64,000 bases of DNA, from assembly GCA_001566295.1 (NCBI GenBank), contig KQ964247.1:2170001-2234000 (forward strand), written 5' to 3'. This DNA comes from Microdochium bolleyi (taxonomy: Eukaryota > Ascomycota > Sordariomycetes > Xylariales > Microdochiaceae). Shown here piece after piece: positions 24,114-36,726 of the stretch. The first letter of the stretch is position 1; each line of letters opens with the position of its first letter. A model generated the notes under the pieces. It was not told where the DNA came from. It saw only the letters and a program-made list of their open reading frames with translations, and ran no database searches. The position numbers were made by a program, and so were the translations under genes.

Positions 24114-27100
24114 GGTGGATGAATGTGCCAATTGGGGTGGATGCCTGACGTTGAAGCAGCTCACGACGGCCTGCAACTGCAAATTGAGGAATTATTTGAT
24201 GTTCGGGATCGGTCGGGTCAAGCTAGCACCCACCTCCAGGCTTGGTTAGCCTCGAGGCCCGCGCTGGTCGAGCAAACCACGTGACCTCTACAATGCTCTC
24301 GCAGCTCGTCGCCGGACCTACCTACCCGGTAGACAAACCTCCCCCTCAAGCACTGGTTGAGTCCTGTCGTTGCTGAACCAAGAACCATCGTCTACGCAAC
24401 TTGGCCCACCTCTCGATGTGTTGTCCCTCAATACACAGGTTTGTCATCGCACAACGTGAGCTATATCATTCGAAGGCCGTCCCAGCAATAGTTGAACAGT
24501 ATCACTCATATTGCATCTATTCTCATGTTTTGACCTTTGTTTTCAACCAAATACATGAATGAATATGTCACTTGATCAACACTTAGCAGGCCTTGTAACC
24601 ATTCGGCAGTAATGATAGTTTCGTTGTGACCGAAAACGGTTCCTGCAACCAACTCGAAATACCATCTGCCGAGCTACCAGCCGGTCTGAGGAGGAAAGTG
24701 TCCCAAGCTAGACCACGAGGAGAAGCATCTGTACCGATGAATTATGTGTATGCCGCATGGCATTGCTCACGCTTGCGTGCAACGCACTCCAATTGCTGCA
24801 TTAGCTGACTCGTTGTCTGCTGTACGCCAAGCACGTGAGCCACCTCATTACGTCGCGGGTGGGATGTCGCTGGTCTGAGGGGTCTGCTGGTGTTCCAAGC
24901 CACAGTCAACACGGCGCTGCTAAGACAATGGCCGAGATGAATGACCAGAGATGTAGCCACCAGATGAAACAGCATATGCCCTATGCATGCGACGCCGTCC
25001 AGAGCGTTGAACGAGGAATGATCCCACGCTGCTAATCACACCAGTTGCCCTAACTAACGAGACCTGGCAGTCTGGAGGCCTCCTTCGTCTCGAGCAAGGA
25101 TCCTGGACCTTGGAACGAAACATCGTTGTTGTTCCCCGTGCGATCCGTCCAAACGGGGTAAGCCGCGTCATTGCTGCAGGATGGAGCCCTTGACAAGCGG
25201 CCTTCGCCGGGTATGGGAGCCTAGCGACGTTTAGAAGGTCGATGTGCCGATGCTAATGCAGCATTAAAGCCGTATATTTCAGACAAGATCAGGCACTAAA
25301 CTGCCTTTTCAAAGCGAAAGTCGAGTATCATCCCTGGAGGGAATGGATCATGGTGCGAGGTTTCCATAAGTCAGCCCGGCTGAGACCGCCTGTCAGACCA
25401 AGATCGTGAAACAGGCCAAGGGAACAGACGCGCTGTCCAGCTTGAAGTACAGCTCGCACAGGCGCCTTGTCAGGGTTTAGGTCATGCGACCAGAAAACGC
25501 CATCAACCATTTCAACAGCTGTAGCGGTCTTCCCTTTGACCCTTCGCCGTGTCACTAGCTCGTAAGCACTAGAATCCTGCCGGGCTGGTTGCATGTGTGA
25601 ATGAAGAGCAGCTTTTCATTTATCTGAAGTACTTGCTCTTAGAATAGACAACGTCGAGAAGGTGCGAGGCCAATGCCACAGTGCTTCACTTTCAAGCTCT
25701 CGGACCCCAAAGTACCCAATGCACTGGTCTGTGCCCGTTCGTCTGAACAGAGGACCAAGCATACATAGATTCGATTTCCTGGTAATCAGCAAGGCTCCAA
25801 AATGCACAGGTATCAGCCGAAACGGCATCACCCTCTCTTGCCTCTCAAACGGCCATTGAAACGGAGTCGTCCTTCTCGTCGCACCCCCACGGTCGCTCAG
25901 CTTCCGGTGCAAGCAGGGCGGGCGGGCAGACGAAGTTCCACTGATTTGCGGGGGTGAACAACGAGTTCCAAGGTTGTTGTGAGTTGTTGTCCGCCCAGCA
26001 GCCTGGGCGGAGAGAGAGTGTGTGATGCAACCTTGCAACAGATGGCACGCTGGCACTCAATACGGTGGGGACACTCGCAACCTCCAATTCTGCTTGCCTC
26101 GAGTCAGTCAGGGTGACAGACAGGCAGGTCTGTGTGCTGGCAAGATCATCACTGCAGCCGAGAGGACAATCCCATTTTGGATAGGAGGAGCATGGACATT
26201 TGTCTGCCCGACCGTGCTGATCGACAACAAGGGATCTGATTGACCACACTGCCACAAGGGCGATCATGGAAAGGGGTGAGGGAGCCATGTGCGCCGCGTG
26301 ACCTCGACGATTGGCTACATTCCTGACATGCTCAATCTGGGGTAGGACAGAAGAGATGGCTGTAAGCATGGGTCGACCTGCATATACATGCATTCTAGAA
26401 TACATGTTGGATAGGTGTCGTTCCAACACGGTGGTGTGGCGGCCACAGCTTTGAAACACGTCAAAGAGAGGGACGGTGTGAGGGTGTGTGTGTGTACGTG
26501 CCTGCCGAGAACCGCTATTTGAGGAACTATTGCTGTCGGGATAATCATTGATTGTCATAAACTCATGCCATGAAATAGAGGCTAAGCACACCGTGAACAG
26601 ATTCTGTCTATGACACGACCTTGTTCAATATTAGACACTACAGATAGTAGCATGACAAGACCGGTATGTTATCTGAGCACCCTGCAACAATTATTGCCTC
26701 GTAAGTGTGGTGGACTTGCAGCCCGGTCCCTAGACTTACCTTTATTTCTATGCCGTCCTTTCTCCTTGGCAAAGACGGCAAAGACGAGGCCATTTCGAGG
26801 CCTGTTGCAGCCCGTCCATGGTTGCTTGCGTGGGTTCGTGTTGCGGCTGGGGGACAAGAGTAGCCTGCCCTCGAGAACTTCCAAAACCATCATCGCCAGC
26901 GTCAGCGTGGCGAAGGGCCGCGCCCTGTCGTTCCAGAAAAGGTTTCCAAAGCTAATTAAGGCTGAAGGAACAGCGCCATCAAGTGCACATGACAGCCTCT
27001 GACACCGCTCGACTACTGACTTGCTACCAGACTCCGCCCTTGGCTGACCACCCAGCCACGCACGTACGCAACGCACAAAAGCGTCGAGTCTAGCATGGTC

Positions 27101-28386
27101 AAGGTCGGAGAAGCGGTGGTGGCGCCGAGCGTCCAGATGCGGAACAAACACGTTACATGTCGGCCCAGCCAGCCGCACAAAGGTTAATCAACAGGCGAGA
27201 TATCACGAGCTTGAGGCGTTGTGCTTACACAGGCCCTGACTCACGGTGGCCATGGCTTTGGTGACTGTCTCGTGTTTCTGCGGCTGGCTGTGACAAGCTT
27301 TGCGAACCTCGTCTCGCTTGCCTCTCTGGCGGTGAGGCTGAGGGTTGCGGACGCACTGTTGCCAACCAGAAGGAAGCACTTTCATGATCCTTTACAGCTG
27401 TGCAGTAGACGAGGTCGAGGCTGCGCGCACCACCGCACTAAGAAGACTACCCGACTCCTTGCAGCAATCAAGGCTGCCTGCAATCGGGAATGGAGATCTT
27501 GCCGCCGGTTTGAACATTGCCCTGCTGCAGCAGCCAGTGCGCCAGGCATGTGCTGCGGCATGGCATGATGGAGCAACAGAGTGTGCATGGATGGTCACGT
27601 TGCCGTTTCGTGCAGCAGTTGGAGGGGTTCACAGGACGCCACAAGCATGCCCTCGGCCTGGTGCTGAGTGGTCAATCGCTGCCCACAGACTGCCCCGTCC
27701 ATCCCCTCTCGTCAAATTTGCGGTGTCGCGACAAGCGCAGGCCTGGCTTGCTGTCGGCGTGGGGGAAGTCCCGCAGGGGCTGAAGGAGAAATTCTGCAAG
27801 CTGTGAGATGAGCCCTGGGGATCTCAATTCAGGCGCGGCTGCCAACGGGTTCGCGCGAGTGGGAACCCGCCGAGCTGCACGTTCGCGATGCGAACAATAC
27901 CGGCACAGAGGCACGGCACGACACGGCAGTCGCACGGCATCAGCGCGGACCGCCTGCATGCAAGCGACGACGGCGACCCTTCTGCGATTCGAGCCAAGAC
28001 GGATGGGCAGTACCGAGCGTTGTGGTGGTACAGCAGACGTGTGCCACGAGCCGTGTGTTTACCGTCGGAACTGTGGCATGTGAGGAACACAGGAACGGTC
28101 CGTCCATGCAAGGCCAGCGCAGTGCCCTCGCTCCCTCTCTCTCTTTTCCCAGGCAGCCAGCCAATCGATCAAGCCAGCACCGGTAGTGCTCCCGGGCGGG
28201 GTTCTGCTGGCTGTCCGGATTGCCACTTTCGTCGACATGTCGAGGAGCAGAGAGTCCCTGGCTGCTTGCGGCATGCAAGACCTGTGGGACACCTGCATGG
28301 ATCATGATGAGCGGGTAATATGTGTCGAAATACCTATGCGCAGGTGTCTGCATCAGCATGCATGTGGCCATGAGCATTACGGTTTG

Positions 28387-28422
28387 TTATTATTATTATT
28401 GTTGTTGTTGTTTTTGTTGTTG
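28387..28422. repeat. (TTA)n(TTG)n compound microsatellite
   Basis: About four TTA-type units are followed by GTT units with one T-rich interruption, inside the gene-poor region. Confidence 0.85.
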
Positions 28423-28728
28423 TCTTCGACTTTACTCGGCGTGCCTAGCACGTCTCGGACGAGACACACCACGCTGTTAGTGTCGATTCGATTCATGCCC
28501 TCATGCTCCCAAACAGAGTTCACAATCCCGCCGGCTCGCCCTGACGGGGCCAGAGGCAGGACCGACATCGGCCACCAGCTGCTCGTCCATCCGTGATGGA
28601 GAGTACTGGCTGCCCCAGACTGTCCGTCCTGCTCAAGCATAACCGAGTGTCGGGTTATGCGAGCCCGTCTCTGAGTGCAACCGCACTTGCATTTGCATGC
28701 ATGCGTCGGGTGACCCTGGCCTGGCAGG

Positions 28729-28771
28729 ATGGAGGCATGCTTGCTTGCATGCTGGCATACCATGCCTCCAT
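28729..28771. repeat. Perfect 11-bp inverted repeat with 21-nt loop
   Basis: ATGGAGGCATG at 28729-28739 is matched by its exact reverse complement at 28761-28771. The loop holds further GCATGC/TTGCTTGC elements. It could form a hairpin in RNA or a cruciform, but an 11-bp arm in a 7-kb gap may be chance. Confidence 0.6.
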
Positions 28772-31253
28772 GCAAGTGAGCCGCTCGAGTCGCACCCTCT
28801 GACCGTCGTCCAATCGCAGCCCACCGAGTCAGCATATTCCCTCGGCTATGGCGCGTCTTCTCAGCGTGCCTCCCTTCTAGATCACCACCGGCCACACACG
28901 CGATCAATCGAGCAGGCTTAGGTAACGGAATACGGTGTTGGTCCTCGACTCGACCCCAGCGCCGTCAGCAGCCACATGCGGCCATGGAACCCAGAGTCTG
29001 GCCTACTGGTGCAACACAGCAGTCCCAATGCCTCCTGCCTGGCCTGCTGTATCTGCAAGAGCACGGTGTAGATAGGTACCGTGCCTTGGTCGTCAGCCTC
29101 TGGCCAGCAGACGCCCTGCGCGTTGAGCATGGCCAAGCCTGTGGCATGTCAGGGTCAGGCTCGGCGGGATCTGTGGGGGTTCGCGGCTGCATCCTGGGTG
29201 TGGGTGTTCCTGCCAGCTTCGGCCCTGTTGGCCCGTGTGTTCCCTGCGGGCCTGAGCGGATCTTCATGGATCTTTAGCAAGTCGACCCAGCCCCGTTTCG
29301 TTTCTCGCCCGCCGAAAATTTGTTGCCGACGCCAGCAAGGGAGGCCAGCAAAATTTACTCCATACCACAAGGAGACAATGTACTGCGTATGGCATTAAAA
29401 ATTGTGATGTGCAAATTTTAGCACTGTCGGAGCCCGTTCTAGCGTCCAACAAGTGCAATCCAGCGCAACCCATAGGGCGCATACCGCTTGTTCATCCCCT
29501 TGTCCGATCCCGGTTCGCCTCGATCGCCGGTGGACTCTGGGTTGCAAAATTACTCGGACAAAAACCGTTTTGCTGCCTGCGGAGTGTTCCGTACATGACT
29601 CCTCGCCTGGGCTTGGCTTGACTAGCATTGAGTCGGCAGTATACACAGAGACGGTCGAGGCTCTAGTAGACCAGACGTGGAAGCTTTTTGCAGCCTCAAG
29701 CCTCCAAGGTCTCTCTCTGGCTTGCGGCTGGCGCCTGAAGTCGGGGCCTGGCCGGAACGAGCAGGCTTTTCAGTTGCGTGACCAGTAGTGGCTTTGAGGT
29801 CTTCTCACCCCTTTCGCTGGGCCACTCGATCCAACGTTTTCGAAGGACATGCGAGTCTTTGGCTAGTCTCCTGCGAGAGATGTTGGTGCTCGTGCTCCGT
29901 AATTTAGGCGGTGGGATCCCAGCATCTTGCCTGGTGGCTCTCAATTCGCGCAGCATCCAATCCGCGCGCTCAGCAAAGATAGCCCCCTGCCCGCAGCCCG
30001 TAGCGCATCTGCGCGGCACTACTCGGAGGTTGAGGCATGTGTGTACGTGTGTGCTTGTCATACAGAAAAATACAGTGCCGCGTGGTCCCGACTGCAGCCC
30101 GACCTGGTTGACGGATGGGTGCCGTGCCCTAGAGCTGCGTTGTGGCCTCGCTGGCAACGACGTAACCGCAAGGCGCCAGTCGTCATCAAGGCTGGGCCGC
30201 GAGCGGCTTCCAGGACCGTCGATGAGACAGAAGAGGGTAGGTCACATGTGCCACAGGCCAATCGTCTGGTGCCTTACTGTGTGTTGTGAAAATGGCCATC
30301 CGAAAGGATACAGAGAGTCGCCGCGCGCTGTGACGACGTCATTGCCCGGTGCGTCTAGCCAAGACAGGTCTAAGACCCCTACTTGACTTAACTTTTGAGA
30401 GCCGTCCTGACCGCCGCGTGCAAGGGTTGCATGCCCTGGCTGGTCCGTGGGAAACCGACCCCCAAATCCATAACGGTCGGCATCCGTCCGTCCCAAGCCA
30501 CCGTCTCAACTCAAGCGCCCTGTTCTCCAAATGCAAAGTACCAGCCGGAGGAGTGCCGTGGCCACACCCGCCACTGCCCCGTGCCGATTCAGACACACCC
30601 TCACCCCCTCTCATCAGGGCTCGCCCGGAAAGACAATTGCGGCGCCCGCCCCGAGCGCGCGCGCGCACCGTTTCAATCCACGCCCTTGCCCATCACACCT
30701 GCCCGGCCGCTGCTCACGCTCCGCTCTCTCACGAGCCCTAGACCTAGGTATTACTTACACCTCCGTCCCTTCCCTCTCGACCTTCTCTCATAACATCACA
30801 GAAGACTTTTACGCCGGCTGGCAGTGATCTGCTGCAGACTTCAACCAGGCACCGCAAGGCAGCTCGACTCACGGAACAACACAACCCTGTACTCTCAGTC
30901 TGTCATGTCTCGCCCGTTATAACCCAGCGGTCCCTAGGGACACACACGGACGGCGCACTTCCAGAGGCTTCGCCCACGAGCTTCGGTGCACACAGCCAAC
31001 AACCACAAGCAAGATTTGAATTAGCAATTCAGCTCTCAATTCACGAGGGGGGCACCAGCTTTTTGCTTCCAAATTCCAGGAAGATTCTCGACGACCTCCA
31101 CGTTACTGCATTCGACGTACGCAGCCGTGGCTAAGCTGCTAGCACGCTAGCCCAGACGACTTCGCCTTGCTGCCAAGACTCGCCACTTCGGCGGCTCTCA
31201 GCTATTTGTTCCAACGACCACCCACTTCTGACCCCGGTCCTGTTTTAACAGCC

Positions 31254-33641
31254 ATGACCAACAACTCTTTTCACGATTTCAGATCCTCGACCGTCAGCTG
31301 GACACAGCAGGGTGCGCCCATGCAGCACGCCACTGACGAGGAGGTCGTCCCAGAGGCGGACGAGCCTCCGGACGATACTCTAACCTTTGCACGATCCGGC
31401 AACCAATTCCGAAGAACCGTGGTGCGCAAGATTAGCGACCACCATGAGTCTCTCCTCACCAAAGCTCTCCATCAGCCAGAGGACGATGTCGACCGAGACC
31501 ACTACAGCCCGCCCCGACGACGATCCATGACCAGCAACGTCAGCGTGGCTTCGACAGTCGACCTCGTGAGCGATGTTTCGGGAGTGACAAGTCCTTCTCG
31601 CTCGAACACACCGAGCCCGCCGCCTCCCGTCTTCTCGCTCGGTCGCCTGAATGCGGATATGTTCAGGTCTGCACCTAAAGCAACTCTACCCCAGGACTCG
31701 GCGATTGCCCCTCCCACGGCCGCGCATGCAGCCGCGACCGCAGCAACTGCCCCGAGCTCCAAGCCCAAGGATGGCGGTGTCGACTTCTTGGCCAAGAAAC
31801 GCTGCATCTCCTTCGCCTGCGGCGCGAACAAGAGCGCTCCTCAGCCCAGCCTCGCACCCCGCCAGAGCCCGCCAGCGCAGCCGGCGGCTCCGGTGGTCCC
31901 TGGCAGGCGTCCCTGCATCAAGTTCGCGTGTCCGACAAAACTCGACGTGAAGGCTGCGTCGCCCAAGATCAAGTCTGCTCATGGTCCTCCGCCCAAGAGC
32001 CCGCATTCTCCGCGACTTGTACGAGTGCCCACGTCGCCATCAGTCCGCAAGCACCGTTCTTCGTCCAGCAGCCGTCCGCGCTCGCATCGGTCGTCTACTC
32101 CACGTCCCACACCACAAAGTCCGTGTACGCCACGGTCCAAGCAGTATCTGCAGGCGGGCCCTGACGACCTGGACCGCGACTCCTCTCGCTTTCACGAATT
32201 CGCGACTGATGAGCCCCAAGAAGAGCAGTGGATTCGGGATCATTACAAGCTTACTGGGAAGCGCATCACTGTCAATGACACGCTGCGGAAAGAGCTCGAG
32301 ATTCGACGCCTCGGCAAGGAAGTGGAAGAGGAAGAAGAGGAAGAGGAGGAAGCCCTCGAAGAAGCAGGTGACGATGCCAACCTCTCTGGCGATGGAGACG
32401 ATGACAACGATGATGAGGATGGCGACGATGAAGATGATGAAGACGACGACGAAGACGTGGGGCAGGACGACGACTTCGCAGATTCGTTTGATGCTGCGGA
32501 TGACGTCTCTGTCTACGGCTCCGGAGACGACGGCTCAGATGGTTACCACACTGACAACGAAGTTGGGTTCGCCGAGTCGGACGACGACGACGATGCCGAG
32601 GACTTCCAACTGTGGAATCCTGGACAGGGCTCAGTCCTCTGCCTTCCAGCTGACCTTCCTGCTTCACGCCGGCCATCGATGGGTGCTGGCAGGCTAGACT
32701 CCACTAGCTCTTCAGATGTCGACAAGTCCCAGAAGAAGCCCACCCGTCGCATCAAAATCCGCCCTGGCACTCCAGAGCTCCCAGACAGCACCGACTTCGT
32801 GTGCGGGACCCTGGACGAAGACCGTGCTCTTGAGGACGCATACATCTCCTGCGTTGCTGCTCGGCGGCGTGAGAAGCTGCATGTCATTCCACAAGACATC
32901 GACCCCAGCTTTCCCACCTCGGAGCCCGACGACGATGATGAGGATGAGGATGAGAGACGCCAGTCTGTGGCGCACGACAGCGACGATCAATTGTGGATTC
33001 ATGGCAACATGGAAGACATCAACCACGATAGGGTTGCCAGAGAGCGTCGTGCCAAGCACCACCCTTCCCCTCGTCGTCATCGCTCCCCGCCTCCGAAACG
33101 TGCCCGCTCGCCTGCACCGCTGCGCATTCGCTCGCCCCCACCCAAGATCAAGTTGGGAGGCCGATCACCACAGTGTCTTTTCGGCAGACAATCACCCCGT
33201 CAACTCCTGTCACCACCTCTGCATACTGGCACCACTATTCGCTCGCCTCCAGCCTCCCTCGTCCAGACCGGTGTCCAAATGCAGCGTGGTATGAACACTC
33301 TGGCCTTCAGACCTGGCCCGACCCAGACCAAGTCTCTGCCTCGTGCCGCCGCTTTGTTCCCACCACACCTCAAGGCTCACCGACGGTCGAAGCACGCCCA
33401 TGCGTCCCAGAAGGGTCACATGCGCGGGGCCATCGATATCGTCAAGGGTCTGGAACAGAAGCGACAGCGCAGGAAGGAGAAGGAGAGAGAAAAGTACTTC
33501 CAGAAACACTGCAACATGGCCCGCAAAGGTCAAATCCACGAGAAGCGTCCTCAACCTGGCAAGGGAGCAGAGCGCATGCGTGAGATTGGCCTTCTTATGG
33601 CAAACAAGAGAGCCCCCGCAGGATTCGTCTTGTCAGTGTGA
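31254..33641 (+). CDS. DUF2457 family fungal protein, hyperacidic centre
   Basis: A single exon of 795 residues. I assign it to the fungal DUF2457 family from the overall plan: a central motif WIRDHYKLTGKRITVNDTLRK leading into a run of Glu/Asp that covers most of about residues 355-450, then a basic, Arg/Ser/Pro-rich segment and a Lys/Arg-rich coiled helix (QKRQRRKEKEREKY) near the C-terminus. Two short cysteine motifs, CISFAC (184-189) and CIKFAC (221-226), are spaced 37 residues apart. The first half is Ser/Pro-rich and probably disordered. No catalytic motif is visible and the function is unknown; a nuclear or nucleic-acid-associated role would be a guess. The frame is open upstream to 31167, but 31254 is the first ATG. 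Confidence 0.75.
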   Translation: MTNNSFHDFRSSTVSWTQQGAPMQHATDEEVVPEADEPPDDTLTFARSGNQFRRTVVRKISDHHESLLTKALHQPEDDVDRDHYSPPRRRSMTSNVSVASTVDLVSDVSGVTSPSRSNTPSPPPPVFSLGRLNADMFRSAPKATLPQDSAIAPPTAAHAAATAATAPSSKPKDGGVDFLAKKRCISFACGANKSAPQPSLAPRQSPPAQPAAPVVPGRRPCIKFACPTKLDVKAASPKIKSAHGPPPKSPHSPRLVRVPTSPSVRKHRSSSSSRPRSHRSSTPRPTPQSPCTPRSKQYLQAGPDDLDRDSSRFHEFATDEPQEEQWIRDHYKLTGKRITVNDTLRKELEIRRLGKEVEEEEEEEEEALEEAGDDANLSGDGDDDNDDEDGDDEDDEDDDEDVGQDDDFADSFDAADDVSVYGSGDDGSDGYHTDNEVGFAESDDDDDAEDFQLWNPGQGSVLCLPADLPASRRPSMGAGRLDSTSSSDVDKSQKKPTRRIKIRPGTPELPDSTDFVCGTLDEDRALEDAYISCVAARRREKLHVIPQDIDPSFPTSEPDDDDEDEDERRQSVAHDSDDQLWIHGNMEDINHDRVARERRAKHHPSPRRHRSPPPKRARSPAPLRIRSPPPKIKLGGRSPQCLFGRQSPRQLLSPPLHTGTTIRSPPASLVQTGVQMQRGMNTLAFRPGPTQTKSLPRAAALFPPHLKAHRRSKHAHASQKGHMRGAIDIVKGLEQKRQRRKEKEREKYFQKHCNMARKGQIHEKRPQPGKGAERMREIGLLMANKRAPAGFVLSV

Positions 33642-34550
33642 GGCCTTCCTCATTCCTCAACTTCGAGGGTGCGGAGTTCAACAGCATCCGACTCTTCACC
33701 TCATCTTACTCACCATTTCTAATCCTCTAATCTCCCTCTCGCTTCTCCCCCGAGAGTACCGTCAAACCAGACAAAACATGTTTCTTGTATATACGCTTTA
33801 TTAGACAGGCTTGTCCTGTTTCACGACTCTTCTATGTAGGCCTAGGGTTGGGTTTTCCTTTGTCGTGGGAAGCATCTTATGGCCGGCGTCAAGCATTCAA
33901 TGGGCATCACAGGGAACGGAGCATCAGGCGGCGACCTGGCATACATTTACTTTGACCGGTGCAAATACCCAGTCGCGATATATCGTGAATTAGCATAGCA
34001 CTCGCTGAATTGCAAGACTTGCATTTACTCTTACCTTTTTGGGCTCTTCGCCGGATCTGCCGTGTCGGTGTGTGCGGTGAATGTTTTTACGTCAGTGAAG
34101 TGACCACGACTTAGTTCTTCTGTCCATTCTATTTCGGACCATGGCAAGATGTTATCACTTTTGATCAACATCGCTGAGGCCGAGATTCACGGAAAGAGTC
34201 ACGATCGCATCATGACAAAATCCGTTGAGGTGACTCTGGCCCGCATCATACTGTGAGAACCGGGTGGATGCCTGAAATGTCAGGCAGTCAGCGTGAAAGT
34301 GGGTCAGAGGCCACATGCCCTCCCGGCCCTTGCGTTTGGCTGGAAGCGGCGTTGTTGGCCACTTGGGCACTTTGAGCCGGCCTTCGCTGGACTTCTGGAC
34401 AAGGCTCCATTGTGCTATCACCCTCGACTACCGACTTTACCCTTGGACGCTTCGCAACCCGGCCACGATCACGCACCCATACACCTTCACAAGCGCAAAC
34501 CTCCCTTACGCTCCCGAACATATCGATACCGACCGAAACCAGCAGTCAGC
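33642..34550. other. Intergenic: DUF2457 3' flank and sar1 promoter
   Basis: About 0.9 kb with a TTTATTA-type AT-rich 3' end near 33800 and a C/T/A-rich leader before the sar1 ATG. No supported gene. Confidence 0.6.
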
Positions 34551-35537
<987 letters not shown>

Positions 35538-36726
35538 GGCATCGGTTGGGCTGAAGGCCAAGGATCGAGACGGCAGTACACAGCTGGTGGAGGCCAGGGT
35601 GAAGTCTGGCGGTATGAATGGTGGCGACCGCTGTCAAGCGTCGAGGCCGACAGTAATGAGAGACGCAAAGCCAAACGAAACAGCAAACGTTGGTTGCCTC
35701 GGAGTGAGATAGGACTTGTGCTTTTGTTCACGGAGTCACGGGTAGAGGTCACTGATTCAATGTAATATCCTCATATATACGCGCCGTGCCCACTCTCTCA
35801 TCCTCTCCTTAATGCCGCCTGTGCGCCAGAGCCGAGCGCTACTGGAGACGGACGCATCACTTGCAAATGATTCAGCCCCATACTGGCCTACTGGTGTCGA
35901 TAATGCCACCGTTGTACAGTAGTCCCATTTGCTAAAGGCAGGCTTCTTTTGACAGGTCGTTTCTGAGTAGCGAATCTCAAGTCTTAGCAACGAACCATGA
36001 CTATTGCCTGTAGATGTTCAGTGCTGGACTGTGGTTTGAAAGGTGAAAGGTGGAAACTATAGCCTCCATGAACTGCAACTCTGCCACGCAGAGCGGTCCA
36101 GACACTATGTGCCCAAAGGCGTGTGCCTCCCGTGGGCAGGGCAGGCCGCCCGAGCTGGAATCCAGGCGCCACTTGGGGGCGCGCCCCACCCTCCGGGAGG
36201 TCAACGTCATTCACTGCTGGGGCGGCCAACACAGCCGAGACAGCATTCACGTCCTGAGGGATGCGGAAGTGCAGTGGTCCAAACCTTCCAACTGCGAATC
36301 GCTCACCAAACCCCGTGGAGACCTTGCAGCTTGCTAGAACGTTCACGGGCCTGCTACAAACCAGCACTAGACATCATCAACAAAAGCTCCGAGGCTGTTG
36401 CCACCACTTTTACTCAGCAGCAGGCAGCTCCAGGGATCGACCAATCCTCAGTGAGTCCATCGTCACATGTCCTGGACGCTTGCTGGTCTTAGGACGATCG
36501 TTGCCACAGCGTGCGGCACTTCACATACCTAAAGCGACGCAACACAACACAATACGAGACGAGACGAGACGAGACGGTCTCGTCAGTGGACACAGTCACA
36601 GTCGTCTTGCAAACGGAGTTGTCAGACGTCTCCTCGCTGGCACGAACTCACACCAGACAACCGCGCAGCAGCTCCGATCTACGAGTCGCACATCCACCCC
36701 AACATGCGCTTACTCGACCGGTAACA
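35538..36726. other. Intergenic: sar1 3' flank and patatin-gene promoter
   Basis: About 1.2 kb. An AT-rich stretch near 35760 fits the sar1 3' end. A CGAGA pentamer repeat (36555-36574) lies about 150 bp before the next ATG. The frame of the next gene is open back to 36511, but the repeat and the first good ATG at 36727 favour the shorter start. No other gene seen. Confidence 0.6.
36555..36574. repeat. (CGAGA)4 pentanucleotide repeat
   Basis: Four perfect copies, in the probable 5' UTR of the patatin-like lipase gene. Confidence 0.9.

Larger units (their letters stand above)
24114..31253. other. 7.1-kb gene-poor region between atp16 and DUF2457 gene
   Basis: No gene I can support. The left edge should hold the atp16 promoter (ACCTACCTACCC at 24316-24327). 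The right edge, from about 30.5 kb, is CT-rich with CCTAGGTA at 30743-30750 and should be the promoter and long leader of the gene at 31254. Between them are short frames on both strands, a TTA/TTG repeat at 28387 and an 11-bp inverted repeat at 28729/28761. Two neighbouring minus-strand frames (about 25830-25616 and 25594-25328) look somewhat protein-like but match nothing I recognise. I found no tRNA B-box or 5S rRNA core. Confidence 0.5.
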
